64,000 nt of DNA from Gracilimonas sp031581265 (GCF_031581265.1 NZ_JAVLBQ010000002.1:62001-126000); one strand, 5' to 3'. Counted from the first letter of the stretch, positions 1-8,213 are shown. Program-made: numbers and translations. Notes: generated by a model not told the origin, from the letters alone.

Positions 1-804
1 ATCACTACAGTTCATACCGGACATGGTCCAGGCGCTTTAATTAGTGGCCAAACCATGATTACTAAAACCACCGGCGACAATGTGGAGGACAACCTGATCG
101 AGCCGTCCAAAATGCTGGCTTTTACTTTGGGGAATAACATAAGCGGTGCGTTTAGCAAACCCGGCACACGGGCTAAAACAATTTCCATGATGAGGCAGGA
201 ACTGATCAAAGCACAATCTTATCTCGAAAAAAGAAATAGCGATGAGGATTATTCCAAAGATCTTGGGATGGAAGCCTTGGCGGATCTGCTTGAAGGTAAG
301 ATGACGGCATTGGTCACTGTTCACCAAGCCCATGATATCATGTCAGCTATTCGACTACAGGAAGAATTTGGCTTCCCCATGGTTCTTGACGGCGTAGCTG
401 AAGCGTATTTGATTATTGATGAGATCAAAGAGCGCGGATATTCCGTGATCATACACCCATCTATGATTCGTCCCCGTGGCGATGCTAAAAATGCCTCCAT
501 GGAAACGGCTGCTAAGTTATACGAGGCCGGAATCCCGATCGCTTTTCAAAGTGGTTTTGAGGGATATGTACCTAAAACAAGAGTAGTTCTTTTTGAAGCC
601 GGAGTAGCAGCAGCAAATGGCTTGGGTAAAGAAAATGCGCTTAAAGTCTTAACCATTGATGCTGCAAAACTATTAGGTATTGACGACCGTGTAGGCTCTC
701 TCGAAAGAGGTAAAGATGCCGATGTGGTTATGTTTGATGGTGATCCGCTGGAATATGTCACAAACGTGACGGGCGTATTCATCAACGGTGAAAAAGTGAA
801 ATAG
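1..804 (+). CDS. Amidohydrolase family protein, C-terminal part (5' end outside window)
   Basis: The frame is open from the first base, so the N-terminus lies upstream of the window. The visible 267 residues match the second half of an imidazolonepropionase-like metal-dependent amidohydrolase: VTVHQAHDI, then a strand with a histidine in IIHPSMIRPRG, then GIPIAFQSGFEG, and the family's typical end where the composite domain closes (DAAKLLGIDDRVGSLERGKDADVVMFDGDPL). The metal-binding HxH of the barrel start would be upstream. Such proteins are often exported in this phylum and hydrolyse cyclic amides or dipeptides; the substrate here cannot be read. An ATG at 55 is internal to the domain and is not taken as the start. 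Confidence 0.85.
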   Translation: MTTVHTGHGPGALISGQTMITKTTGDNVEDNLIEPSKMLAFTLGNNISGAFSKPGTRAKTISMMRQELIKAQSYLEKRNSDEDYSKDLGMEALADLLEGKMTALVTVHQAHDIMSAIRLQEEFGFPMVLDGVAEAYLIIDEIKERGYSVIIHPSMIRPRGDAKNASMETAAKLYEAGIPIAFQSGFEGYVPKTRVVLFEAGVAAANGLGKENALKVLTIDAAKLLGIDDRVGSLERGKDADVVMFDGDPLEYVTNVTGVFINGEKVK

Positions 805-819
805 GCTTAGCCCAATACT

Positions 820-1290
820 ATGACTAAATCATTTAAAAAAGCGATGGAGCCGGAAGAAATTCCGGCTCTTTTTGTTGAGGCCTGGATGAAGCGTGATGCA
901 GCTATGCTTGCTTCTTTGTTTACCAAAGATGCCGAATTCATAAACGTTGTGGGACTCTGGTGGCATAACCGTGAGGATATCCAAGAAGCGCATGCTTATG
1001 GTTTCGAAAACATTTTTGGGAATTCTGACCTGATACTTCGACAAACCAAAGTTAAATATCTGAATGAAGACATTGCCATAGTAAATGCCCGGATGCGTCT
1101 CAAAAAACAAACCCCAAAAGGAGATGTGGAAACTCCTTCTTTGAGGCAGAATATCTTCACTTTTGTAGTTCAAAAAATTGGGGACTCCTGGAAATGCGTA
1201 GCCTCCCAAAATACAGACATCATCTCCGGCGCCGAAACAAACATCATTGATCAGGAAGGTAATTTTAAATCTGTTAATTACAGGAAATGA
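820..1290 (+). CDS. SgcJ/EcaC-like SnoaL (NTF2-fold) protein
   Basis: A 156-residue protein with the NTF2-fold pattern of the SgcJ/EcaC group: an N-terminal helix (EEIPALFVEAWMKRDAAML), the ASLFTKDAEFINVVGLWWHNREDI segment read in two parts, and C-terminal strands (FTFVVQKIGDSWKCVASQNTD). The family is often labelled oxidoreductase, but most members are small binding or isomerase-like proteins with no proven reaction. It starts 15 bases after the amidohydrolase stop on the same strand, so the two may be cotranscribed. No signal peptide is visible, so a cytoplasmic location is likely. Confidence 0.75.
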   Translation: MTKSFKKAMEPEEIPALFVEAWMKRDAAMLASLFTKDAEFINVVGLWWHNREDIQEAHAYGFENIFGNSDLILRQTKVKYLNEDIAIVNARMRLKKQTPKGDVETPSLRQNIFTFVVQKIGDSWKCVASQNTDIISGAETNIIDQEGNFKSVNYRK

Positions 1291-1348
1291 AGTACTGTTG
1301 GGATTTCAATGGCTTAAATAGAATTATATGTAATAAAAGACATTGTGG

Positions 1349-1368
1349 TTCGGTTCGCCCGAACCGAA
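1349..1368. repeat. REP-like palindrome upstream of the RAYT gene
   Basis: Perfect 9-bp arms TTCGGTTCG / CGAACCGAA separated by CC. It lies 57 bases before the probable RAYT start and has a related partner just after the gene (2087-2111) and at 8328-8341. Cognate REP-type palindromes flanking a RAYT gene are the known arrangement in other bacteria; cognacy here is inferred. Confidence 0.7.
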
Positions 1369-1425
1369 AATTGCTTAATTAAAGCACCTTATTTAGATTC
1401 TTTTGAACCAATACTTGGGGTACAC

Positions 1426-2064
1426 ATGACTTTTTACAGAAGAAATTTACCACACTTGCAGCCTGCCGGAGCTGAGTATTTTATTACATTTCGGTTAGCA
1501 AACTCTCTTCCGAAAAAAGCAATTGAGCGTTTGAAAAAGGAAAGGGAGCTTTTATTTAATGAATATTCTCAAGGTGACAATGATAAATCACATAGAGAAG
1601 TTAATCGCAGAATTTTCAAAAAGTACGAAGAACAATTAGTTAAAAATAATCGCGGCCCGACTTGGCTAAAAGATGCTCCTATTGCCAAAATTGTAGAAGG
1701 CGCTATCCATTTCAGAGATAACCAAGAATATGAACTATACGCTTATTGCATTATGCCTAATCATGTTCACTTGGTTTTCAAACATTTGACAAACAAGGTA
1801 AAACAGGAGCCGGATGAATATCCCGTAACTAAAATATTAGCGTCGCTAAAGAAATATACTTCAAAACACTGTAACATCGCATTAAATAGAACCGGTAATG
1901 CTTTTTGGCAGGATGAAAGTTATGATCATGTAATAAGAGACACTGAAGAATTGAGAAGAATAATTTTCTATACTCTTCATGATCCTGTAAAAAGTGGTTT
2001 TGTTGATGATTGGCAGGATTGGGAGCACAGCTATTGTAAAAGTGAGTTCCGGGATTTATCCTAA
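1426..2064 (+). CDS. REP-associated tyrosine transposase (RAYT, Y1_Tnp family)
   Basis: A 212-residue single-domain HUH transposase. From the chosen ATG the N-terminus reads MTFYRRNLPHLQPAGAEYF, a usual family start; a GTG at 1345 would add 27 residues overlapping the upstream palindrome and is less likely. The HUH pair is in IMPNHVHLVF (about residues 113-115), followed by FWQDESYDHVIRD and the catalytic tyrosine region IIFYTLHDPVKSGFV (Tyr about 182). The known role of RAYTs is binding and nicking or joining of REP palindromes. It is single copy, has no terminal repeats of an insertion sequence, and sits between two palindromes, so it looks like a domesticated RAYT rather than an IS200 element. 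Confidence 0.9.
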   Translation: MTFYRRNLPHLQPAGAEYFITFRLANSLPKKAIERLKKERELLFNEYSQGDNDKSHREVNRRIFKKYEEQLVKNNRGPTWLKDAPIAKIVEGAIHFRDNQEYELYAYCIMPNHVHLVFKHLTNKVKQEPDEYPVTKILASLKKYTSKHCNIALNRTGNAFWQDESYDHVIRDTEELRRIIFYTLHDPVKSGFVDDWQDWEHSYCKSEFRDLS

Positions 2065-2086
2065 CTAAATTGGTGAATACGACATT

Positions 2087-2111
2087 ACGGCTCAGGCGAG
2101 CCGTGCGACGT
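2087..2111 (+). repeat. REP-like palindrome downstream of the RAYT gene
   Basis: ACGGCTC-AGGC-GAGCCGT followed by a GCGACGT tail, 22 bases after the RAYT stop. Core and tail match the family seen at 8300, 9684 and 62342, whose tail is GTACGT. Confidence 0.7.
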
Positions 2112-2152
2112 TTTATAAATCGTATTTTCAACTTTTACAGACTTTTGTCATC

Positions 2153-2662
2153 ATGCAACCCATCACTTTTAAATCTCATATCGAACTCCTCCCAAAGCTC
2201 AAGTTGCATCATGTTACCGTGCCTGCAGAAATTGTGGATGAAGTCGGGGGAATTGGTACGCGACTAATGTGCTCCATCAACGAGCATGCGCCCTTCCATT
2301 CCGGTATGGTTGCTTTGGGCGGTGGAGCTGCATACATCACCGTTAATAAAAAGCGGATGAAAAAGTTTGGCGTCGGAAAAGGCGATGAAGTAACCGTTTC
2401 TATTGAATTGGATGACAGCAAATATGGAATGGAGGTGCCGGAAGAGCTGGAGGCGTTACTCGAACAGGATCGAGAAGGGGCGCGTCGTTTTGAAATGCTC
2501 GCTCCCAGCAAACAGCGGTATATCATTCATTATGTATTTCAGGTGAAAAGCAGCCAAAAGAAAATTGATCGTGCCATAATGCTAATCAACAACCTGAAAT
2601 CTATGCCGGAAGATGAGTTTGATATCAGGAAATTACTTGGCCTACCTCCCAGAGAAAATTGA
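2153..2662 (+). CDS. DUF1905 / YdeI-OmpD-associated domain protein
   Basis: A 169-residue cytoplasmic protein with two recognisable parts. Residues about 5-85 form a DUF1905 small barrel (HVTVPAEIVDEV, TRLMCSINEHAPFHSGMVALGGG, KKFGVGKGDEVTVSIELDD in separate blocks). Residues about 95-165 match the YdeI/OmpD-associated C-terminal helix region (LLEQDREGARRFEMLAPSKQ, RYIIHYV, KSSQKKIDRAI). Family members have been linked to bacteriocin resistance or general stress, but no biochemical activity is established. It stands alone on the + strand after the RAYT and ends at a shared terminator. Confidence 0.75.
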   Translation: MQPITFKSHIELLPKLKLHHVTVPAEIVDEVGGIGTRLMCSINEHAPFHSGMVALGGGAAYITVNKKRMKKFGVGKGDEVTVSIELDDSKYGMEVPEELEALLEQDREGARRFEMLAPSKQRYIIHYVFQVKSSQKKIDRAIMLINNLKSMPEDEFDIRKLLGLPPREN

Positions 2663-2670
2663 TGCAATAA

Positions 2671-2705
2671 AAAACGCTCCGAAGTCATCCTCCGGAGCGC
2701 TTTAT
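2671..2705. terminator. Bidirectional terminator between convergent genes
   Basis: Stem CGCTCCG (2675-2681) / CGGAGCG (2693-2699) with an 11-base loop. On the minus strand it is followed by a run of six T, which makes it a good terminator for the M14 peptidase; on the + strand the T-run is short. Confidence 0.75.
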
Positions 2706-2732
2706 AATTGATTAACTACAATCAAGATCTAT

Positions 2733-5324
2733 TTAGTTGGTCGTTCCGCCGCTTATGGTGTGACCAAAGAACACGGCATTCGCAAACAACTTATTGGTTC
2801 CATACCAAAAGGCACGGAAGTTTGGATTGTCCATCATAGCGATTACACGGCCGCCGCCATAACCACTAACCACGATGGCACCGGAGTTTTTAGCTCGCTC
2901 CAGGTTTTCATCATTACTGTAACCGGCTGCCAGCGGGTCATCGGTGTAATACAGTGGAGTTGAATATGGGTTATCCCCTTTCTTTATGAAGGTAGTGCTG
3001 CTTCGAAAAACAGTGATATCTTCACGATTAAATCCATAAGCAATTGGGTGTGTCAGGTCGAGTTTTGCGTTGAATATACTCCCTCCAATACCCTGAGCTC
3101 CACGATCAGGTCCTGCTTTTATGTATGGTCTTTGTTTAGGCGCTTCATCCTCTTCGCCTTCTTCATTATCACTCTGCACATACTCGATATCAGCAAGATC
3201 CTGAGACATCGCCCAGTTTGCTCCGTATCGATAGGCGATTAGTGTTCCGCCCTGACGAACCCAGCTTTTCAGGTTTTCCGTAGCTGAATCAGAAAGGCCA
3301 TAGCCACTGGTTACAATGGTATTATAGCGACTCAGATCTGTTCCACCCACTTCCTCGGCAAGGATGATGGATGCGGCCATGTGATATCGCTGATCAAACA
3401 GGTGCCATGCTTCACCGATTTCATAGGAACTGGTTCCCGGTCCGCCAATGATGGCTACTTTTGGATCTCTGAGATCTTCAAAGTTTCCGCTTCCCAAATC
3501 CATTCCGGTCGTTGGGGTAAGTCCCGTGGGTAACTCGTACACGGTAATTCCATCTTCTTCCGTGATGGTTTCCATGAGATCATGTACCATTTCCGGGTCG
3601 TCCTGCACACCCATTGGAATCATGATGGTACCATAATCAAAATCTTTGGCACCGTTAGCTATTACCGATTTAAAAGGTCTGGAAGCCACTTTAGCTCTTA
3701 CTCCCCGAGCCAATAACCTATTAAGGGCACGTGGCGCATAATATTCATCCCACTCAAAAGCGTAAGCATATTGAGCTTCATCACCGACTAACGATCCTTC
3801 CAATTCAAGGTCAGCCAGGGTAAATTCATCACCTAACATATTGTTGTTGTAATCACCATCTAACTCTGCGAATGGCAGGTTGAAGGCATAGGGCATAGTC
3901 CAGGCTGATACATCATAAAACAAGCTATCGGTGAACTCGGTACGACGCTCAAACATCGCCGTGATCAACTTGTACTGCTTCTGATTGGTAGGAACCACAT
4001 ATGACTTTCCGGCTTTGAAATCATCGTAATCGCGATCCAGTTCATACACATTAATTTGGTTGCGGTGCAGCATTTCAGCCAGGTGCTTGGTTCGGGCCTG
4101 ATCGGCTTCTTCCCCAAATACATACGCCTTGATTGGTGCATCAGCTGCTTCCTCAGCTGCTTCTTTATAAAACTCACGGGTGTTTGCGAGCAATTCTTCT
4201 CTGAGTCCCTGGGCTGAAGCTAAGGTAGATAGGGATGTCACCACTTGATTTCTAATAGTAAATGGAAATTCCAGAATACCATGAACACTTTCCTGTGCAT
4301 GACCTCTGGAACTTGCCTGCTCAAACAGAATTCCGATAGAACCATTTACATCAGGATAGGTGGAGCCTTTTCCATAATAGAAATCATCAAAGCTCTCTTG
4401 TGAATAGTACAGAGACTGAATTTCATCCAGAGCCTCGGCATGATATTCAGCAATGGCACCAGTTAAAGCCTGATTTCTTTCCGGGGTGATGGGGTGCGTT
4501 CGTGAAGGAATTCCCGGCTGAAAGAAAAAGGTGGAGTTGGTTCCCATTTCGTGGTGATCGGTCAAAATTTGTGGCACCCACTCATGGAATTTAGCCACAC
4601 GACCTTTACTCTCGGGATGCTGCATTAGCAGCCAGTCGCGGTTCAGGTCAAACCAATAGTGATTGGTACGACCACCCGGCCATTCTTCATCAAACTCTCG
4701 GCTTTGTGGGTCGGTGACCAACACGTTCTTACTTTTGTTGGTATTCGCCCAATGTGCAAATCGGTTCAGCCCATCCGGGTTAATGTTCGGATCAACGTTG
4801 ATGATGGTATTTTGTAGCATCTGATTGATCTCAGCCCCTTGTGCAGCAGCCAAATAATATACCACAGCCAAAGAAGCATTTGTACCGCTCGGCTCGTTTC
4901 CGTGCACACTGTAGCTCATCGTTACTACCACCGGCATTTGGGATAGATCCAGCTCATCCGAAACAGAAGCATCGGTCAGCTTCAGGTGTTCTTCTTTGAT
5001 GGATTCAATGTTTCGGTGATTTTGGGGTGAAGTAATGGTGAGCATCAACAGCGGGCGGTTTTCATAGGTCCGTGCGTACTCATCGATGGTCACCCGGTCA
5101 GAGGCTTCTGCGACTGCGTACATGTAGTTTACCAGTTGGTCATGGCGAACGTGCCATTCCCCAACCTGGGCACCAAGGATTTCTTCCGGGGTTGGAATTT
5201 GTGAGTTGTAGGTTACATTATCGGGGAGGTAATAGTCCAGTGTGACCGGCTCAGGATTGAGTACCTGGGCCTGAACCATCACCCCGAAAAACAAGGCAAA
5301 AAGAGCAGTAAAGAATGCTTTCAT
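2733..5324 (-). CDS. Secreted M14-family zinc carboxypeptidase-like protein
   Basis: An 863-residue exported peptidase. Residues 1-19 are a signal peptide ending VQAQ. The M14 domain (about 45-370) shows the zinc ligands in HGNEPSGT (His141, Glu144) and in ILTDHHEMGT (His257 or His258), the substrate-binding PNINPDGLNRF and FDLNRDW segments, and the catalytic glutamate in ILFEQASSRG (Glu335). The remaining 490 residues have no catalytic motif but include a class I glutamine amidotransferase-like stretch (KVAIIGGPGTSSYEIGEAW, TIVTSGYGLS, WVRQGGTLIAYRYGANWA), as in long M14 proteins of this phylum. It probably removes C-terminal residues from extracellular peptides during protein scavenging. 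It is monocistronic. Confidence 0.9.
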   Translation of the reverse strand: MKAFFTALFALFFGVMVQAQVLNPEPVTLDYYLPDNVTYNSQIPTPEEILGAQVGEWHVRHDQLVNYMYAVAEASDRVTIDEYARTYENRPLLMLTITSPQNHRNIESIKEEHLKLTDASVSDELDLSQMPVVVTMSYSVHGNEPSGTNASLAVVYYLAAAQGAEINQMLQNTIINVDPNINPDGLNRFAHWANTNKSKNVLVTDPQSREFDEEWPGGRTNHYWFDLNRDWLLMQHPESKGRVAKFHEWVPQILTDHHEMGTNSTFFFQPGIPSRTHPITPERNQALTGAIAEYHAEALDEIQSLYYSQESFDDFYYGKGSTYPDVNGSIGILFEQASSRGHAQESVHGILEFPFTIRNQVVTSLSTLASAQGLREELLANTREFYKEAAEEAADAPIKAYVFGEEADQARTKHLAEMLHRNQINVYELDRDYDDFKAGKSYVVPTNQKQYKLITAMFERRTEFTDSLFYDVSAWTMPYAFNLPFAELDGDYNNNMLGDEFTLADLELEGSLVGDEAQYAYAFEWDEYYAPRALNRLLARGVRAKVASRPFKSVIANGAKDFDYGTIMIPMGVQDDPEMVHDLMETITEEDGITVYELPTGLTPTTGMDLGSGNFEDLRDPKVAIIGGPGTSSYEIGEAWHLFDQRYHMAASIILAEEVGGTDLSRYNTIVTSGYGLSDSATENLKSWVRQGGTLIAYRYGANWAMSQDLADIEYVQSDNEEGEEDEAPKQRPYIKAGPDRGAQGIGGSIFNAKLDLTHPIAYGFNREDITVFRSSTTFIKKGDNPYSTPLYYTDDPLAAGYSNDENLERAKNSGAIVVSGYGGGRVIAMMDNPNFRAFWYGTNKLFANAVFFGHTISGGTTN

Positions 5325-5445
5325 AGTGATCGTAGTTAGTTAAATGTTGACGTATATAATAATGGGTTTTATGGTACCATTCCAAAATGAAAAAAGTTTT
5401 AAAATTCGGGGAGGGAATTGAATTAAAAACTGAGGGCGGGATGAG

Positions 5446-5516
5446 ATTAGGGCTTTTTACCTCGGGGCTTGAGGCTAGTCCTCATTTTGACATTCCGCAG
5501 CGGAGCTACGAAATGA
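5446..5516. repeat. Left inverted repeat bounding the exported-protein cassette
   Basis: About 70 bases whose reverse complement resembles 8142-8213. The outer 31 bases share AGGGCTTTTTAC, TCG and TTGAGGC (25 of 31 identical by eye), and the inner end shares GCGGAGCTACG. It could be a terminal repeat of a mobile cassette or one copy of a dispersed intergenic repeat. Confidence 0.6.
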
Positions 5517-5526
5517 GGGTAATCAT

Positions 5527-5557
5527 TTGATTATATATATATATATATGTATATAAT
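5527..5557 (+). promoter_or_regulatory. Candidate promoter with a TA dinucleotide repeat in the spacer
   Basis: TTG at 5527-5529 and TATAAT at 5552-5557 are separated by 22 bases, mostly the 17-base TA tract at 5532-5548. The downstream box does not fit TAnnTTTG well, so the assignment is tentative. Slippage in the tract would change the spacer length. Confidence 0.3.
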
Positions 5558-5614
5558 AGTAACAGACTATACATCATAGGGGTAACTTAAAATTATAATT
5601 AAATTTATAAAACA

Positions 5615-5890
5615 ATGAATACTTTAAAAAAAATAACGGGGGCTTTAGTCTTGCTAACTCTCCTCTTTTTTAATCTGCAAATAACATCTGATAGTTTTGA
5701 AATAAGCTTCAAAGGTGAAAAAGCAGATGCTGCTCACTTTGGTACAGTAACTTGCTACTCAACTTATGACAGTGACTGTGGGTGGTGGTATGAAAGTTGC
5801 ACAAATTTCTATGACTGTGGGCCCTGCACACAGATTACAAATGGCAGTGATTGGGCAGATCCCGGGCAATGTATATATAATCAAGATTAA
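5615..5890 (+). CDS. Small exported Cys-rich protein (NVEALA-like layout)
   Basis: A 91-residue protein with a positively charged start and hydrophobic helix (residues 6-21), a spacer ending GEKADA (residues 34-39) and a 50-residue tail with six cysteines (47, 55, 62, 68, 71, 86), including a CGPC motif and aromatic residues. An even number of cysteines in an exported tail suggests disulfides. The layout recalls the NVEALA proteins of Bacteroidales, short exported peptides with a conserved motif before a Cys-rich tail, often next to six-bladed propeller lipoproteins. That comparison is from memory and the actual NVEALA motif is absent. It leads a four-gene exported set with a CxxC protein at the end. 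Function unknown. Confidence 0.7.
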   Translation: MNTLKKITGALVLLTLLFFNLQITSDSFEISFKGEKADAAHFGTVTCYSTYDSDCGWWYESCTNFYDCGPCTQITNGSDWADPGQCIYNQD

Positions 5891-5955
5891 AAAAAATCCT
5901 AATAAAGGCAGGGGACAGAAGTCCCTTGTCATTATTATTAAATTCATCATATATA

Positions 5956-6999
5956 ATGAATAAATACATTTTTCTTATCAGCGCTTTAATTATATCAATT
6001 TTAGCATTTGTAAGCTGTAATTCAGCAAATAATGGTGTCACGAGCATTAAAGCATCAAACCCTGTCAATGCATCTGCCACTGAAACTTATACTTTACAAG
6101 AAGATAATAATCCTATAAACCCTTCGAATATCTTTAATTTAAATAACGAGTATTTGATTGTTATAAACAGGGCAGACCAAGGAGTGTTTAGAGTGTACAA
6201 TCTTCCAGAATTAGATTATCTATATTCATGGGGTCGAATGGGCCGGGGACCTGATGAACTTTCCTTTGTCTCTTTATCGCAAATTAATACCACTTCATCA
6301 GGACTTCTCTTATTAGAAAATGAACTGGCTCAACTCAAGTATTATGAAGTAACTGATACTGGATTTGTATTTAAAAAGAAAGCCAATCTATCTTACCCTT
6401 CCAAAAAACAGCCTTTCAATAATCTTATTCGAGTAAATGATAGTACATATTATGCCAGATATGGATATGATAAGACAACCGATAAGGAATTTATAGCACT
6501 TCGCCCTGAACTTAATGAAGTATTATTTACTTTTGGCACCTATCCCGGTGGTTCAGATTTAACAGGACCCGCTCGATCTCAAAAATATTCAAAAGTATCT
6601 ACTGCTCAGCCGCAGGGTGAACTCTTTGTCTCTTTTTACCGACATTTAAATCGTTTTAAAATATTTAACTACGAAGGAAATCTAATAAGATATATTTCAA
6701 TCAATGATGATTATATAACCGATGATCCAAGTGAAGATTATATTTTCCGGACTATTGCCACCTCTACAAACGAGCATATTTATACCTTAGGCGTCTTTAA
6801 TACCGAAGAAAAGTTAAGTCAAGATCCTGATAATTTTACCCCTATTATTGAGATATGGTCATGGGAAGGCAAACCAATTAAAAGACTCAAGATTGATCAA
6901 AAAATCCATCGCTTTGCTGTTTCAGATAAATATGAAACACTTTATGGGTTTTCAATATTTGATCCTTCTAAGATAGTTACCTATAAGTTAGATCTTTAA
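5956..6999 (+). CDS. Six-bladed beta-propeller lipoprotein (TolB-like)
   Basis: A 347-residue protein. The ATG at 5956 is chosen because it gives a clean lipoprotein signal (hydrophobic stretch, then LAFVSC, lipid cysteine near residue 21); a TTG 30 bases earlier would only add polar residues. The body has repeating propeller strands with the WGRMGRGPDEL turn typical of Bacteroidota TolB-like six-bladed propellers, followed by blades containing IRYISINDDYI and IEIWSWEGKPIKRLKID. Members sit on the outer membrane or in the periplasm and have no known reaction. It follows the small Cys-rich gene by 65 bases and is 4 bases ahead of the FAS1 gene, so the set reads as one operon. Confidence 0.75.
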   Translation: MNKYIFLISALIISILAFVSCNSANNGVTSIKASNPVNASATETYTLQEDNNPINPSNIFNLNNEYLIVINRADQGVFRVYNLPELDYLYSWGRMGRGPDELSFVSLSQINTTSSGLLLLENELAQLKYYEVTDTGFVFKKKANLSYPSKKQPFNNLIRVNDSTYYARYGYDKTTDKEFIALRPELNEVLFTFGTYPGGSDLTGPARSQKYSKVSTAQPQGELFVSFYRHLNRFKIFNYEGNLIRYISINDDYITDDPSEDYIFRTIATSTNEHIYTLGVFNTEEKLSQDPDNFTPIIEIWSWEGKPIKRLKIDQKIHRFAVSDKYETLYGFSIFDPSKIVTYKLDL

Positions 7000-7003
7000 A
7001 TAT

Positions 7004-7537
7004 ATGCGTGTATTATTTTTAACATTATTCCTTTCCTTGATTCTTAATTCTTGTATGCAGGACAAGAAGCCTGCCCAACAACAAAATCCGGCAGTTCCAA
7101 ATAAAGTTATATCTGAAGAAATGACCATTCTGGATTTTATTTCAGAGAAAGAAAATTTCTCGGATTTCTTACACCTCATTAAACATGTAAATCTTGACGA
7201 TACTTTAGACCAAGAAGGTTCATTTACATTATTAATACCCTCGAATACAGCGATGGGTAAAATACCTAATGAGAAGCTTGAGTATCTATTAAAAGAAGAA
7301 AACAAGGAATTACTTACTCAAGTTGTAGAACTCCATTTCGTTAAAGGAGAGTACATATTAAATGAGTTAACCAATATGCAGGAATTAAATACATTTTATC
7401 CAGTCTCTAATATCCATGTTAGAATAAAAGAAGGTTCATTAACACTCAGTCAAGGCAAGCCTGTACATTCATTTGTCGGTCTTAGGAATGGAAATGTCCA
7501 CGTCATGGATAGAATACTTGTTCACCTAACATTTTAA
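7004..7537 (+). CDS. Fasciclin (FAS1) domain lipoprotein
   Basis: A 177-residue lipoprotein: hydrophobic signal, then LILNSC with the lipid cysteine at about residue 17. Residues 40-177 form one FAS1 domain, seen from the typical GSFTLLIPSNTAMGKIP segment, a central LHFVKGEY (the H-box position) and the closing NGNVHVMDRIL. FAS1 domains mediate adhesion or ligand binding outside the membrane. It is the third gene of the exported cassette, with 4 bases before it and 2 after it, implying translational coupling. Low GC content matches its neighbours and contrasts with the GC-richer genes on either side. Confidence 0.85.
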   Translation: MRVLFLTLFLSLILNSCMQDKKPAQQQNPAVPNKVISEEMTILDFISEKENFSDFLHLIKHVNLDDTLDQEGSFTLLIPSNTAMGKIPNEKLEYLLKEENKELLTQVVELHFVKGEYILNELTNMQELNTFYPVSNIHVRIKEGSLTLSQGKPVHSFVGLRNGNVHVMDRILVHLTF

Positions 7538-7539
7538 AC

Positions 7540-8094
7540 ATGAAGAAATCAACTTTTATCATTGTTACATCCTTACTCATACTGTTAAATATTTCTTTAC
7601 TTTACCAAGTATCTCACTTGAATAACACAGATAACAATACTTCTAATACTGTAGAAGTTTTTGATAAATGGGGTCCTGAAAGTATCGGTACAAGCCATGC
7701 AAAGATAAATCATTCAGAAATTGAAATTCCTGATTCCGGTATCGTTTTTACAGTGGTAATGACCGATTTTGGCTGCAACTCATGTATGGTAAATGAAATA
7801 CGCTTATTAAATGACTTATATAGTGATTTTCCCAACAAAATTGCTGTTTATATACATTCTAATGATAATTCCTATTTAGAACAATTTAAAAACACATTTC
7901 CTGTACAAGTAATTTCAAATAAAGAAAACATTCTTGACAATACTTTTGAGTTTTCAAACCCGATAGGGCTCATAATAGACTCTAATAAATTAGTTCAGAG
8001 TATACATATGGCACAACCTGAGAACCCTGGGGATCGAAATTTTTATTACAAAAAGATAGAGTCCTTGCTTAGCTCATTAGAGACAGAAATATAA
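7540..8094 (+). CDS. Membrane-anchored thioredoxin-fold protein with CNSC motif
   Basis: A 184-residue protein with an uncleaved-looking N-terminal helix (residues 5-22), so it is probably anchored with its domain in the periplasm. The core strand FTVVMTDFG leads into CNSC (Cys79, Cys82) and a helix, then a beta-alpha unit (KIAVYIHSND) and the strand NPIGLIIDSNK at the cis-proline position. This is a diverged thioredoxin fold rather than a classical TlpA. Being last in the operon with a six-cysteine exported protein at its head, it may form or reduce disulfides in that protein. That role is inferred from context only. Confidence 0.7.
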   Translation: MKKSTFIIVTSLLILLNISLLYQVSHLNNTDNNTSNTVEVFDKWGPESIGTSHAKINHSEIEIPDSGIVFTVVMTDFGCNSCMVNEIRLLNDLYSDFPNKIAVYIHSNDNSYLEQFKNTFPVQVISNKENILDNTFEFSNPIGLIIDSNKLVQSIHMAQPENPGDRNFYYKKIESLLSSLETEI

Positions 8095-8141
8095 AATTCA
8101 CTCTCTATTTGTTAGTCACTATTCTAAAGAGGTTAAGTTTT

Positions 8142-8213
8142 CTTCGTTCCGTAGCTCCGCAGAAAGCCTAACTAAGGCTCCGCCTCAAACTTCGAAGTAA
8201 AAAGCCCTGATTT
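8142..8213. repeat. Right inverted repeat bounding the exported-protein cassette
   Basis: Inverted relative to 5446-5516, sharing the same outer AGGGCTTTTTAC and TTGAGGC blocks and the inner GCGGAGCTACG block. It also contains its own short hairpin (AGGC-GGA-GCCT on the minus strand), which the left copy lacks. Confidence 0.6.

Noticed and set aside
1345..1425. Longer RAYT start at GTG 1345
   Set aside because: The added residues are encoded by the flanking palindrome and do not resemble the family N-terminus.
2675..2699. CGCTCCG hairpin as a further REP unit
   Set aside because: It has a long loop and T-run and lies between convergent genes, which fits a terminator.
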